A DNA stretch of 64,000 nt, from contig WNKP01000001.1 of assembly GCA_009797885.1 (NCBI GenBank), positions 682,001-746,000 of the forward strand, written 5' to 3'. Position 1 is the stretch's first letter. The number at the start of each line of letters is the position of its first letter. This DNA is from Flavobacteriaceae bacterium GF1. GTDB taxonomy: Bacteria > Bacteroidota > Bacteroidia > Flavobacteriales > Flavobacteriaceae. The position numbers and the translations under genes are program-made. Under the pieces are notes generated by a model that ran no database searches, was not told the DNA's origin, and worked only from the letters and a program-made list of their open reading frames with translations. Of this stretch, positions 55,802 to 63,535 are shown in pieces.

Positions 55802-58800
55802 CTATTCCCCAAAATCCGAAAAGTCTGCTACCCCGGCTTTTCCCAGAGCACGGTTGACCTTCGCTCCCTCCTTGGCAATGATCTGCTCCAACGCCCCAAG
55901 GTGCCGGTCCAATTCCGCCGAGAGCTCCCTAAATACCTTGTAAGCCCCATCAGTAGGTCGGGCATCCCCGTTCTCGACACTGCGTCGTAGGGAAGCCAGG
56001 CGGTTATTAAGCTTTATGGGGAAGTTCAAAGGGTCCTGGTTGGATTGGTTTTTCACCTGGTAAAGTTCCTGCTCAATCGCAGCAAGCTTGTCCAAAAAGG
56101 GTTGGGCCGTGCCCTGGTAAGTGGCTGTACCCAGCGCATCCTTATTTGCCTCCAAATGCGCCCGTATCTTGCGAATATGGATTACTGCTTCGTTGGTGGC
56201 ACTGGTTTTTTGAACGATTTGCTGGGAAAGGTCGAATTGCTCCTGCAAGTCGGCTTCGGTGATACCCTTTAAATTGGGATCTATTAAAACGTCAAACGAA
56301 TGTGTCTGGCTTTCTCCCCCTGCTTTCATCCGCACCTGGTAGGTGCCCAATGGGGCCTTGGGACCCCGCTTTGGCCTCGCACTCCAGATAATCATCCCTT
56401 CAAAATCCGTAGCTCCCTTATAACGTAGATCCCAGGAAAATGTATTCAGGCCCTGTGCAGTTGTCGGCTTGGTAGACCCGCCTTTTTTCCACCAGGGAAG
56501 ATCTGGATCTTCCTCATATTCTGGCTTGCTCCCCGTAAATGTATCGATGAGTTTGCCTTCCGCATCCAAGATTTCAAAGGTGATGGTGTCCAGTTCTTCC
56601 TTCAGGTAATACTGCACATTTGCATCGTAGACCCCACGAATTGCATCGGCCGGTTCAAATAAAACAGCCTCCTTTTCTTTCATTTCCGGCTTGTATTGCC
56701 GTAGCGGACGAATGTCATCCAGGATCCAAAAGCCGCGCCCGTGGGAGCCGACTACCACATCGTTGTCCTTCACCACCAAATCCCGAATGGGCGTGTCTGG
56801 CAAGTTGCCTTGAAGGGATTGCCAGAGGGCTCCATCGTTAAGGGAGAAATACACCCCGTGTTCCGTTCCCAAATACAGTAGGCCTTCGCGCTTCGGGTCT
56901 TCCCGAACGGCCCGGGCAAAATGTCCGTCTTCAATACCGCTTATGATTTTCGTCCAGGTCTTCCCATAGTCATGTGTTTTAAAGACGTAAGGCTGGCGGT
57001 CGTCCACCTGATAGCGGTTGGCCGCCAGGAACAATGTCCCTGGACGGTGCCGGGATTCGTCAATAATGCTGATACGGGAAAACTTCGGCAGGCCTTTGGG
57101 GGTAATGTCCTCCCAGGTGCCACCGCCATCACGGGTTATGTGCATTTTCCCATCATCGGAACCGGCCCAGATCGTACCGATATCGTGCCAGGAAGGCGCC
57201 AGGGCAAAGACCGTAGCGTAAATCTCCGGCCCATTCATATCCATAGTTATCACCCCGCCAGTCTTGCCAAGGGTGCTAGGGTCCGCATAAGTGAGGTCCG
57301 GGCTGATCTTCTCCCAGGACTGCCCGTCATTTATGGTCTTCCAAACATGCTGGGAACAGGTATACATCACACTCGCATCCTGTTTTGCAAACATGATCGG
57401 AAAGGTCCATTGCCAACGTTCCGGAAGGGCATCGGCAGGTTCCCCGGAGAAGAATCGCGGATATACCTGAATGTCGCGAATCTGTCCGTTGCTGCGGTCG
57501 TAACGTGTTAACAATGCCCCCTGACTACCGGCATAGAAGATATCCGGGTGTTCCGGGTGCTGGGTAATCCAGCCGCTTTCACCACCACCCACGGGATACC
57601 ACCAGCCGTGGTTCGGTCCACGAGCCTGCATATGGCTCCAACCATCGCTGGGCATGGCCAAGGTCGAGTTGTCCTGCTGCGCCCCGGCCACATGGTAGGG
57701 CACATCACTGGTCGCCATCACATGGTAGAACTGGGAAGTGGGGAAATCCTGTAAGGTCCACGACTTACCGCCATTGATACTTACATTCCCCCCTCCGTCA
57801 TTGGAGTTGATCATCCGCTCTGGATTATTCGGGTCGATCCACAAGTCGTGGTTATCCCCGTGGGGCACCTTAATGGTGACATCAAAAGTTTTGCCTCCGT
57901 CCGTGGATTTATAAAAACCTGTGTTTAAACAGTAGACCGTTTCCTTATCCACTGGGTCGGCGTAGATGCGGGAGTAGTAAAAGGCGCGCTGTCGCAGCTT
58001 ACGCTCGTCATTGGTACGTTCCCAGGATTTCCCGGCATCGTCCGAGCGGAAAACCCCACCTTCATTGGCTTCCACAATGGCCCACACGCGGTTGGAATCC
58101 GCTGGGGATACGGTGACCCCAATCTTTCCGATGGGCCCTTCCGGCATGCCGGAATTGCCCGTCAAATCCGTCCAGGTATCGCCTCCGTCCGTGGATTTCC
58201 ACAACTTGCTATCACCGCCACCGCCCCACATTTTCCAGGCCTTACGGTAGACTTCCCATGTCGTGGCATAGATTACCTCCGGGTTATTGCGGTCTAGGAT
58301 CAGATCTACCGCTCCAGCCTTAGGGCTCACATACAATACTTTCTCCCAGGTTGTGCCTCCATCCGCACTGCGGAAGACCCCGCGCTCCTCATTCTCTCCA
58401 TAAGGATGTCCCAGGGCCGCCACATAGACCAGGTCAGGATTCGTAGGGTGGATGCGGATACGCGCCACCGCCTGGGTTTCCTTTAGGCCAAGATGCGTCC
58501 AAGTTTCCCCGGCATCCGTGCTTTTGTACACCCCATCTCCCTGGGTAATGCTTCCACGTAACTGTACCTCTCCCATACCGATATAAACGATATCCGGGTT
58601 GGATTCGGACACCGCCACCGCACCTACGGAAGAACTGGTCACCTGTCCGTCCGTAACGGGCTTCCATTCATTCCCACCATCCGTCGTTTTCCAGAGCCCT
58701 CCACCGGTAGCCCCAAAATAGTATTCATTTGGCCTAGTCGGACTTCCGGCACATCCCAAGGATCGCCCACCCCTGTTCGGTCCAATGTTTCGCCATTCCA

Positions 58801-58921
58801 ATCCCTCGTAGAAACCGGCGTCGATGGGCAGTTCTTTTGACACCTGGGCCATGGTTGTTTGACCACTTAAAAGTGTAACAATGCACGTGAAGATCAAAGA
58901 TGGGATAATGTTGGTTTTCAT
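55802..58921 (-). CDS. Large secreted Asp-box (BNR/VPS10-like) propeller protein
   Basis: 1039 aa with a signal peptide (about 1-25, ending TMAQ). At least six Asp-box repeats are visible in residues about 65-350 (LWKTTDGGNEW, VYKSTDAGETW, VFRSADGGTTW, LWKSTDGGDTW, VFRSDDAGKSW, FYKSTDGGKTF) and two or three more later, as in VPS10/sortilin and sialidase-like propellers. A C-terminal helical/beta region (about 800-1039) follows. The family is common in Bacteroidetes; enzymatic activity is not established. The gene is richer in G+C than its neighbours (see findings) and precedes the glycosidase gene. Confidence 0.85.
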   Translation of the reverse strand: MKTNIIPSLIFTCIVTLLSGQTTMAQVSKELPIDAGFYEGLEWRNIGPNRGGRSLGCAGSPTRPNEYYFGATGGGLWKTTDGGNEWKPVTDGQVTSSSVGAVAVSESNPDIVYIGMGEVQLRGSITQGDGVYKSTDAGETWTHLGLKETQAVARIRIHPTNPDLVYVAALGHPYGENEERGVFRSADGGTTWEKVLYVSPKAGAVDLILDRNNPEVIYATTWEVYRKAWKMWGGGGDSKLWKSTDGGDTWTDLTGNSGMPEGPIGKIGVTVSPADSNRVWAIVEANEGGVFRSDDAGKSWERTNDERKLRQRAFYYSRIYADPVDKETVYCLNTGFYKSTDGGKTFDVTIKVPHGDNHDLWIDPNNPERMINSNDGGGNVSINGGKSWTLQDFPTSQFYHVMATSDVPYHVAGAQQDNSTLAMPSDGWSHMQARGPNHGWWYPVGGGESGWITQHPEHPDIFYAGSQGALLTRYDRSNGQIRDIQVYPRFFSGEPADALPERWQWTFPIMFAKQDASVMYTCSQHVWKTINDGQSWEKISPDLTYADPSTLGKTGGVITMDMNGPEIYATVFALAPSWHDIGTIWAGSDDGKMHITRDGGGTWEDITPKGLPKFSRISIIDESRHRPGTLFLAANRYQVDDRQPYVFKTHDYGKTWTKIISGIEDGHFARAVREDPKREGLLYLGTEHGVYFSLNDGALWQSLQGNLPDTPIRDLVVKDNDVVVGSHGRGFWILDDIRPLRQYKPEMKEKEAVLFEPADAIRGVYDANVQYYLKEELDTITFEILDAEGKLIDTFTGSKPEYEEDPDLPWWKKGGSTKPTTAQGLNTFSWDLRYKGATDFEGMIIWSARPKRGPKAPLGTYQVRMKAGGESQTHSFDVLIDPNLKGITEADLQEQFDLSQQIVQKTSATNEAVIHIRKIRAHLEANKDALGTATYQGTAQPFLDKLAAIEQELYQVKNQSNQDPLNFPIKLNNRLASLRRSVENGDARPTDGAYKVFRELSAELDRHLGALEQIIAKEGAKVNRALGKAGVADFSDFGE

Positions 58922-59125
58922 GGGTTGGTGGATTTAGTTTGAACGGGTCAGGAGACCCCAATACCTTCATTTTAAATGAAGTAGTAAGATAAGGAAATAT
59001 TGGTAGCCTAGGAAAATAGATTCCTCTTAGTGAATTGAGTAATTGTCTGAAGCATTGGATTCCGAAAAACCCCAAATAGCTTTCTATCAATGTCCTATGG
59101 CAAACAAAGCTACCTTCCTTTATTG

Positions 59126-59416
59126 TCAATCATAGTTGATTCGATCCCGAATGGTACCATCCTGTCTATGGATAATCACATCCGCCTTGTACTTTCTAGC
59201 CAGACGCTTGGCTTTTCTAATGGCCGTATCCTGACGTCGGTGTTTAGAGGTAATACGTTTATTTCCTGCTCTCTTTACAGCCCAACCGTTATCATAGGGT
59301 ACTACGTGCTGGTTCCAGGTTCTTCCCCGACTACCCTGACGGGCACTTTTAAAAAAGACCTCAACAATTTCAATTAAAATAGTTATCCAGGATTTGGATT
59401 TGCTGCCTTTGGGCAT
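59126..59416 (-). CDS. DUF2188-family protein
   Basis: 96 aa. The C-terminal about 60 residues (NQHVVPYDNGWAVKRAGN, then KRLARKYKADVIIHRQDG) match the DUF2188 family, small basic proteins of unknown function. A preceding 35-residue segment with a hydrophobic stretch (ITILIEIVEVFF) may be an extension or a membrane-interacting helix. It is located alone between the Asp-box gene and the A+T-rich restriction-modification locus. Confidence 0.75.
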   Translation of the reverse strand: MPKGSKSKSWITILIEIVEVFFKSARQGSRGRTWNQHVVPYDNGWAVKRAGNKRITSKHRRQDTAIRKAKRLARKYKADVIIHRQDGTIRDRINYD

Positions 59417-59511
59417 AGTACTTTACTTGAGTTTCCCGAAGATACTGTTTTCAAAAAGGAATAGCGCTGGTTCGGAAATACCATCGAGCCCGTTTCTTTT
59501 GTAGAAATGCA

Positions 59512-59539
59512 AAAACCCACACCTTGTTGCTTGGGTTTT
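59512..59539. terminator. Terminator-like hairpin
   Basis: AAAACCCA and TGGGTTTT with a 12-base loop. Next to it, at 59551-59573, is a stretch resembling a degenerate tRNA T-arm/acceptor end on the minus strand. Confidence 0.55.
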
Positions 59540-59693
59540 CTGCTTGATATGTTCCCGCCTGACTTGACCCGGTAATCAATAAAATTAAGGTACTCGAAAG
59601 TATTCAAGAATCTGTTTTGAAAACTGAATAAAAAGCAAATCTGATATGTGCTAATCTGATTTATGACTAACTTACTTTCTTAATTACCAATAT

Positions 59694-60584
59694 ATGCTGC
59701 CATTAGACAAAGATTTGCAACTGCAGAAAGAAAGTATCGATGATTTTGGTAAAATCACAACCAGAGTTCTACAATACCTTCCAAATGTACTGAGTGGCAT
59801 CAATGAGAAGAATGATTATAATATACATTCATCATTAATAGCCGGAACAACAAAGTACGTAAGGCCAATTAACAAGACCCTTTTTATATATAATCCTTCA
59901 GTGTTTAATGAAAAATTAAAAGAATTTAAGTCCCTAATGGTAAAACTAAAATCGAAGAGCGAGGAATGGGAGGGACATGAAACTTTTCTAATCGATAGTG
60001 TAATATATACCATTCAACAATCTATTGGATGTGGGTTTGATTTACTTGTTAATCCAAATAGTGCAAGAAAACATGTTGGGAACAGGTTTGAGGAACTCAT
60101 AAGGGCCATATTTACCGAAATGGGAATCTCAAATAAGAAAACAATTTTACAAATTCCGTACAACACAGAAGAAGGTGAAAAAACCTATAAATGCGAAAAC
60201 GACTTAATTCTTTCACCTCATGAACAGGTTAAATCAAATTCCATCCATCTTGATGAAAATGAAATTGTTGTGTCTGTAAAAACAACATCAAAAGACCGAA
60301 TGGGCAAGATGTTTATTGATAAAATACTGTTAGAACGTTTTGTTAGGCATAAACAAAAGGTAATTGGTATTTTCTTGAATGATGTCCAACGAAAAGATTC
60401 GAATAACATAAGTTTTACACTTGTTTCTGGTCTTTTTATGGTTTATTCCAACTTCCTTACTGAGTTGGAAGGAGTCTATTACTTAGATCCACCACCTAAT
60501 GCTTTGAAAGAGCCTTTCAACAAGTATATGAAGACTTTTTCTGAACTGGTTACTAAAGACATTTGGAAACTGTTATCCCCTTAG
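59694..60584 (+). CDS. Type II restriction endonuclease (PD-(D/E)XK-like)
   Basis: 296 aa. The partner of a DNA methyltransferase whose gene is convergent and overlaps by 12 bp. A likely nuclease core is at about 130-215: GNRFEELIRAIF (Glu), KCENDLILSP (Asp) and EIVVSVKTTSK (the x-V-K motif), a layout seen in the Cfr10I/PspGI/BsaWI-like group of type II enzymes. I infer the function mostly from the neighbour and this pattern. Recognition sequence cannot be deduced. The gene is very A+T-rich. Confidence 0.75.
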   Translation: MLPLDKDLQLQKESIDDFGKITTRVLQYLPNVLSGINEKNDYNIHSSLIAGTTKYVRPINKTLFIYNPSVFNEKLKEFKSLMVKLKSKSEEWEGHETFLIDSVIYTIQQSIGCGFDLLVNPNSARKHVGNRFEELIRAIFTEMGISNKKTILQIPYNTEEGEKTYKCENDLILSPHEQVKSNSIHLDENEIVVSVKTTSKDRMGKMFIDKILLERFVRHKQKVIGIFLNDVQRKDSNNISFTLVSGLFMVYSNFLTELEGVYYLDPPPNALKEPFNKYMKTFSELVTKDIWKLLSP

Positions 60585-61643
60585 TTTAGATCTTCTTTTT
60601 TGGGAATCCTTTTCATCTTTTCTAGATAAAATTCTTTGCAAATGCGATACGTCGGAGATCCTTTCTCTGATAATATTACAATAGCTTTTATCAAGCTCGG
60701 TTCCTATCCATTGGCGTTTATAAGTTTCGGCAACAGCATAAGTCGTCCCTGAGCCTCCAAAAGGATCAAGGATTAGACTATCATCATTAGAAGACGATAG
60801 AATTATTTTTCTCAATAATTCAACCGGTTTTTGAGTTTTGTGCTTGGTTTTCTCCCATGCTCCATTTGAGATAGTTGGAATCTCTATAACATCTTTAGGT
60901 TTTGCTCCAAGAGGGTTTGGAATCCACTCGTAAGATTTTTTCTTGCCGTTTGCAAAATGCGAAGATTCAGCTTGTTTTCTTGCTGGGTATTTTAGAGTAT
61001 GGTTATTATAAGGAATCCTAACCTCATCAATATTAAAAATAAAGTTTTTGCTTTTTCTAAAATGTAAAATACTTTCATGACTTCTACCCCAGTCATTGCC
61101 AAGATTTCCTTTGTTCCGGTAAAACCAAATTAGCCATTTACATCCTTGAAACAAACTACTAGCAGACCATTTCAAATCAGCTAGAATTTCAGAAAAACCG
61201 CATATATAGAGAGATCCTGTATTCTTTAAGACTCTATGTGATTCCTTAATCCACTCCATGCTCCAATCAACATATTCCTTTTGCGAAGCAAAAGTGTCCC
61301 ATTCCGCTTTCTTAATGTTATAGGGAGGGTCTGCAAAAATTAAATCGACCGATTCACTTTTTATAGTTTTTAGGAATTCAATTGCATCATGTTGATAAAG
61401 CTTTCCATAATTACTTTCGAAAATAGGGGTTAACTCCAGAGCTTTAGATCGAACCTTTGAATATTGAAATTCCAGTTGCATTTCTTCAACAAAAGAGAGA
61501 ACTTCAGTCTCCCGATAGACTCTATAATTATTAATTGGATGACGCACGCTTACGAACTTACCTGTTTTGTCCCACCTTCTTAATGTCTCTGAGCTAACAC
61601 CAATTAGCTTCGCGGCTTCTCCAACTTTTATATAGTTTTCCAT
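60573..61643 (-). CDS. DNA N6-adenine methyltransferase with N-terminal helix-turn-helix
   Basis: 356 aa from the ATG at 61643; a TTG six codons earlier is in frame but lies within 3 bp of an inverted repeat. Residues 1-55 are a MerR/excisionase-type HTH (KVGEAAKLIGVSSETLRRWDK). The methyltransferase core has DPPYNI (catalytic motif IV, D105-Y108) before the SAM-binding motif I (DPFGGSGTT, near 310), the class beta order; DPPY indicates adenine N6 rather than cytosine N4. It protects the host against the convergent endonuclease. The HTH would let it repress or tune its own promoter. Confidence 0.92.
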   Translation of the reverse strand: MENYIKVGEAAKLIGVSSETLRRWDKTGKFVSVRHPINNYRVYRETEVLSFVEEMQLEFQYSKVRSKALELTPIFESNYGKLYQHDAIEFLKTIKSESVDLIFADPPYNIKKAEWDTFASQKEYVDWSMEWIKESHRVLKNTGSLYICGFSEILADLKWSASSLFQGCKWLIWFYRNKGNLGNDWGRSHESILHFRKSKNFIFNIDEVRIPYNNHTLKYPARKQAESSHFANGKKKSYEWIPNPLGAKPKDVIEIPTISNGAWEKTKHKTQKPVELLRKIILSSSNDDSLILDPFGGSGTTYAVAETYKRQWIGTELDKSYCNIIRERISDVSHLQRILSRKDEKDSQKRRSKLRG

Positions 61644-61663
61644 ATTCACAACATTGCTCAACC

Positions 61664-61681
61664 TTACACAAGGTTGTGTAA
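61664..61681. promoter_or_regulatory. Putative operator of the HTH-methyltransferase
   Basis: TTACACAAGGTTGTGTAA: two perfect 8-bp half-sites around a GG spacer, 21-38 bp upstream of the methyltransferase ATG on the minus strand. It is well placed for autoregulation by the enzyme's own HTH domain. Confidence 0.6.
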
Positions 61682-61883
61682 CAAATATAAAAAATGATTC
61701 TTATTTTCCAATCATATTAGATATTAGGTGAGCGAAATCTTGTTTCACGCTGCAAGCGTCCCAAAACTTACCTAGCTAGTACTGCGGAGCGAGTTAGTAT
61801 TTTTAACAAATCCTCCTCATTCTGTTCTTATGGGGAACATGTTCATTAGAGTCTGTATCAATAGTCCATTAAGAGCTACCAAA

Positions 61884-61988
61884 CCTAGGCTTACCTCGAC
61901 TTCGCTCGGTATGAACTTCTCCCCCAGGTCCATTCCATGAAAAAAGCCTTCACTGTCGCAAAAGCTTTCTAACCACTTCGTGGTCCCA
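61884..61988 (-). repeat. Tandem unit A: tRNA-3'-end-like repeat with terminator hairpin
   Basis: 105 bp. It shares with unit B the CCT-GGCTTACCTCG-CTTCGCTCGG start, the GAACTTCTC/AAACTTCTC part, an AAAAAAGC hairpin region and the closing CCACTTCGTGGTCCCA. The hairpin is degenerate here. Confidence 0.7.
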
Positions 61989-62094
61989 CCTGGGCTTACC
62001 TCGGCTTCGCTCGGCATAAACTTCTCGCCCGGTCTTTGTTGCACAAAAAAAGCTACAACTATCGTTGCAGCTTTTCCACCACTTCGTGGTCCCA
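61989..62094 (-). repeat. Tandem unit B: tRNA-3'-end-like repeat with terminator hairpin
   Basis: 106 bp, directly joined to unit A. On the minus strand it begins TGGGACCACGAAGTGGTGG, carries a terminator (62048-62075, 12-bp stem with one mismatch, then T7) and ends AAGCCCAGG, continuous with TGGGACCA, as in the T-arm and acceptor end of a tRNA. Confidence 0.7.
62048..62075 (-). terminator. Terminator within unit B
   Basis: AAAAGCTGCAAC, GATA loop, GTTGTAGCTTTT on the minus strand, followed by further T residues; one mismatch in a 12-bp stem. Confidence 0.7.
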
Positions 62095-62221
62095 CCTGAA
62101 CAAAATGGGACTATTTCTTAATATCCTTAACTCAACCTAAATAGCTATTAAACCCTTTATATATAGGCAATTTACAAAAACAAAATAGAAATTAAATATA
62201 AATAAGGTTAAATAAACATAT

Positions 62222-62239
62222 TAAATGTACGTACATTTA
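62222..62239. promoter_or_regulatory. 18-bp perfect palindrome before the integrase
   Basis: TAAATGTACGTACATTTA, 20-37 bp upstream of the integrase start, with a related CCGTACAAAT just after it. It may be an operator or an arm-type recombinase site. Confidence 0.5.
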
Positions 62240-62258
62240 TCCGTACAAATTTCCTCAT

Positions 62259-63524
62259 TTGGCAACAATATCATTTAAAATACGATCCGGTAGGAAGGAG
62301 CAAAAACCTATTTATCTCATATTTAGCTATGGTAGGGGTAATGAGTTGCGTTATTCTACCGGCTGGAAAGTTCAAAATGAAAAAAACTGGGACAAAGCAA
62401 AGCAGCGAGTCAAAAATGTTGTTTCCGAGCCAAGGTCTATGCCCATAAATGAAGAAATAAATAAACTTGAAGTGTTTTTTTTGGACAAATATTTTGAGCT
62501 TAAGAAATCCAATATTGAAATCACCAATAATTCTCTGCGGAATGAACTGGACATATATTTAAAGAAAAAAAAGTCCAAAAAAAACCTCTCCTCATATAGG
62601 AGCTTGCTTGAGTGCTATGAGTTTTACTATGACCATTTTGCCAAGAACCCCCTGCCTACGACCAAATCATCGCTATCTGAAGGCACAGTAAAATCTTATA
62701 AAACGTCAATGAAATTAATTCGACAATTTAATGATGAAGAATACGCAATAAATTACGATAGAATCACACTAAGTTTTTACTATGACTATTTAGAGTTTCT
62801 GAGAGGAAAGAACTACTCTAACAACTATATTTCCAAGCAAATCAAGAACCTTAAGACCATAATGAACTTTGCATGGGAACACAAATACCACAACAACCTG
62901 GAATTTAAACTAAAGGCTTTCACTAAGATTCCGGAACAAGTAAATCATATATATCTTAACCAAGAGGAAATTTCCAAAATAAATGCACTCTCATTAGATG
63001 GAAACATTGGGTTAGCTCGTGATTTGTTTATTCTCGCCGCCAATACCGGTTTGAGGGTTTCAGATTTCAATCGCCTTACTGAGTCAAACATCAAGGATTA
63101 CCGGGGCAAAAAGTATATAGAGATAGAAACCCGAAAGACTAAATCAATGGTAACCATCCCTATTAATAGTATGGTCAAGGATATTCTAGAAAAATATGGC
63201 GGACATCCCCCGGGATATATGGTTGAACAAAAAATAAACTTATATCTCAAAACCATCGGTTCCAGAGCAGGTTTAAAAGAAAAAGTCAAAATCAAAAAGA
63301 CAATTGGAGGAAAAACCGATATTAAAGAGTATAGCAAATATGATTTAATCACATGCCATACAGCTCGGAGGTCATTTTGCACAAACGCTTATAAATCAGG
63401 AATGCCTACTTTAGATATAATGGCCATTAGTGGCCATAAAACTGAGCGTTCTTTCTACAATTACATTAAAATAGGTGATTTAGAGAGATTGGAAAAAATA
63501 TCTGAACATCCATTTTTTAACTGA
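62259..63524 (+). CDS. Tyrosine recombinase/integrase
   Basis: 421 aa from a TTG start (the downstream family block ATISFKIRSGR-like fits this start). Domains: an Arm-DNA-binding N-terminal beta-sheet (about 1-90), a SAM-like core-binding domain (about 100-215) and a catalytic domain (about 225-415) with R266 in NTGLRVSDF, H367-x-x-R370 in CHTARRSF, H393 in SGHKTE and the tyrosine nucleophile at 402 or 400 (SFYNYI). This is the phage_integrase/SAM-like_5 group of Bacteroidetes transposons and islands. It lies next to the tandem tRNA-end-like units, its plausible attachment region. Confidence 0.93.
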   Translation: MATISFKIRSGRKEQKPIYLIFSYGRGNELRYSTGWKVQNEKNWDKAKQRVKNVVSEPRSMPINEEINKLEVFFLDKYFELKKSNIEITNNSLRNELDIYLKKKKSKKNLSSYRSLLECYEFYYDHFAKNPLPTTKSSLSEGTVKSYKTSMKLIRQFNDEEYAINYDRITLSFYYDYLEFLRGKNYSNNYISKQIKNLKTIMNFAWEHKYHNNLEFKLKAFTKIPEQVNHIYLNQEEISKINALSLDGNIGLARDLFILAANTGLRVSDFNRLTESNIKDYRGKKYIEIETRKTKSMVTIPINSMVKDILEKYGGHPPGYMVEQKINLYLKTIGSRAGLKEKVKIKKTIGGKTDIKEYSKYDLITCHTARRSFCTNAYKSGMPTLDIMAISGHKTERSFYNYIKIGDLERLEKISEHPFFN

Positions 63525-63535
63525 CCAAACTATTT

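Larger units (their letters stand above)
61682..62258. other. Non-coding stretch between methyltransferase and integrase
   Basis: 577 bp. It holds the methyltransferase promoter region, a degenerate repeat around 61745-61805, two tandem units (61884-62094), a run of A+T-rich sequence and the palindrome before the integrase. No gene. Confidence 0.6.

Noticed and set aside
59383-59607. 74-codon minus-strand frame
   Set aside because: It runs through a terminator-like hairpin and has no recognisable domain.
61975-62000. Possible complete tRNA gene
   Set aside because: Only a T-arm/acceptor-like end is present; no D-arm or anticodon arm can be built from the flanking sequence.
61884-62094. Possible CRISPR array
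   Set aside because: Only two units of about 105 bp joined head to tail, no spacers, no cas genes.
61817-62095. 92-codon open frame on the minus strand
   Set aside because: It is generated by the two tandem repeat units (repeated GEKF-PSE-EVS pattern) and covers the terminator hairpins; no start signal and no family.
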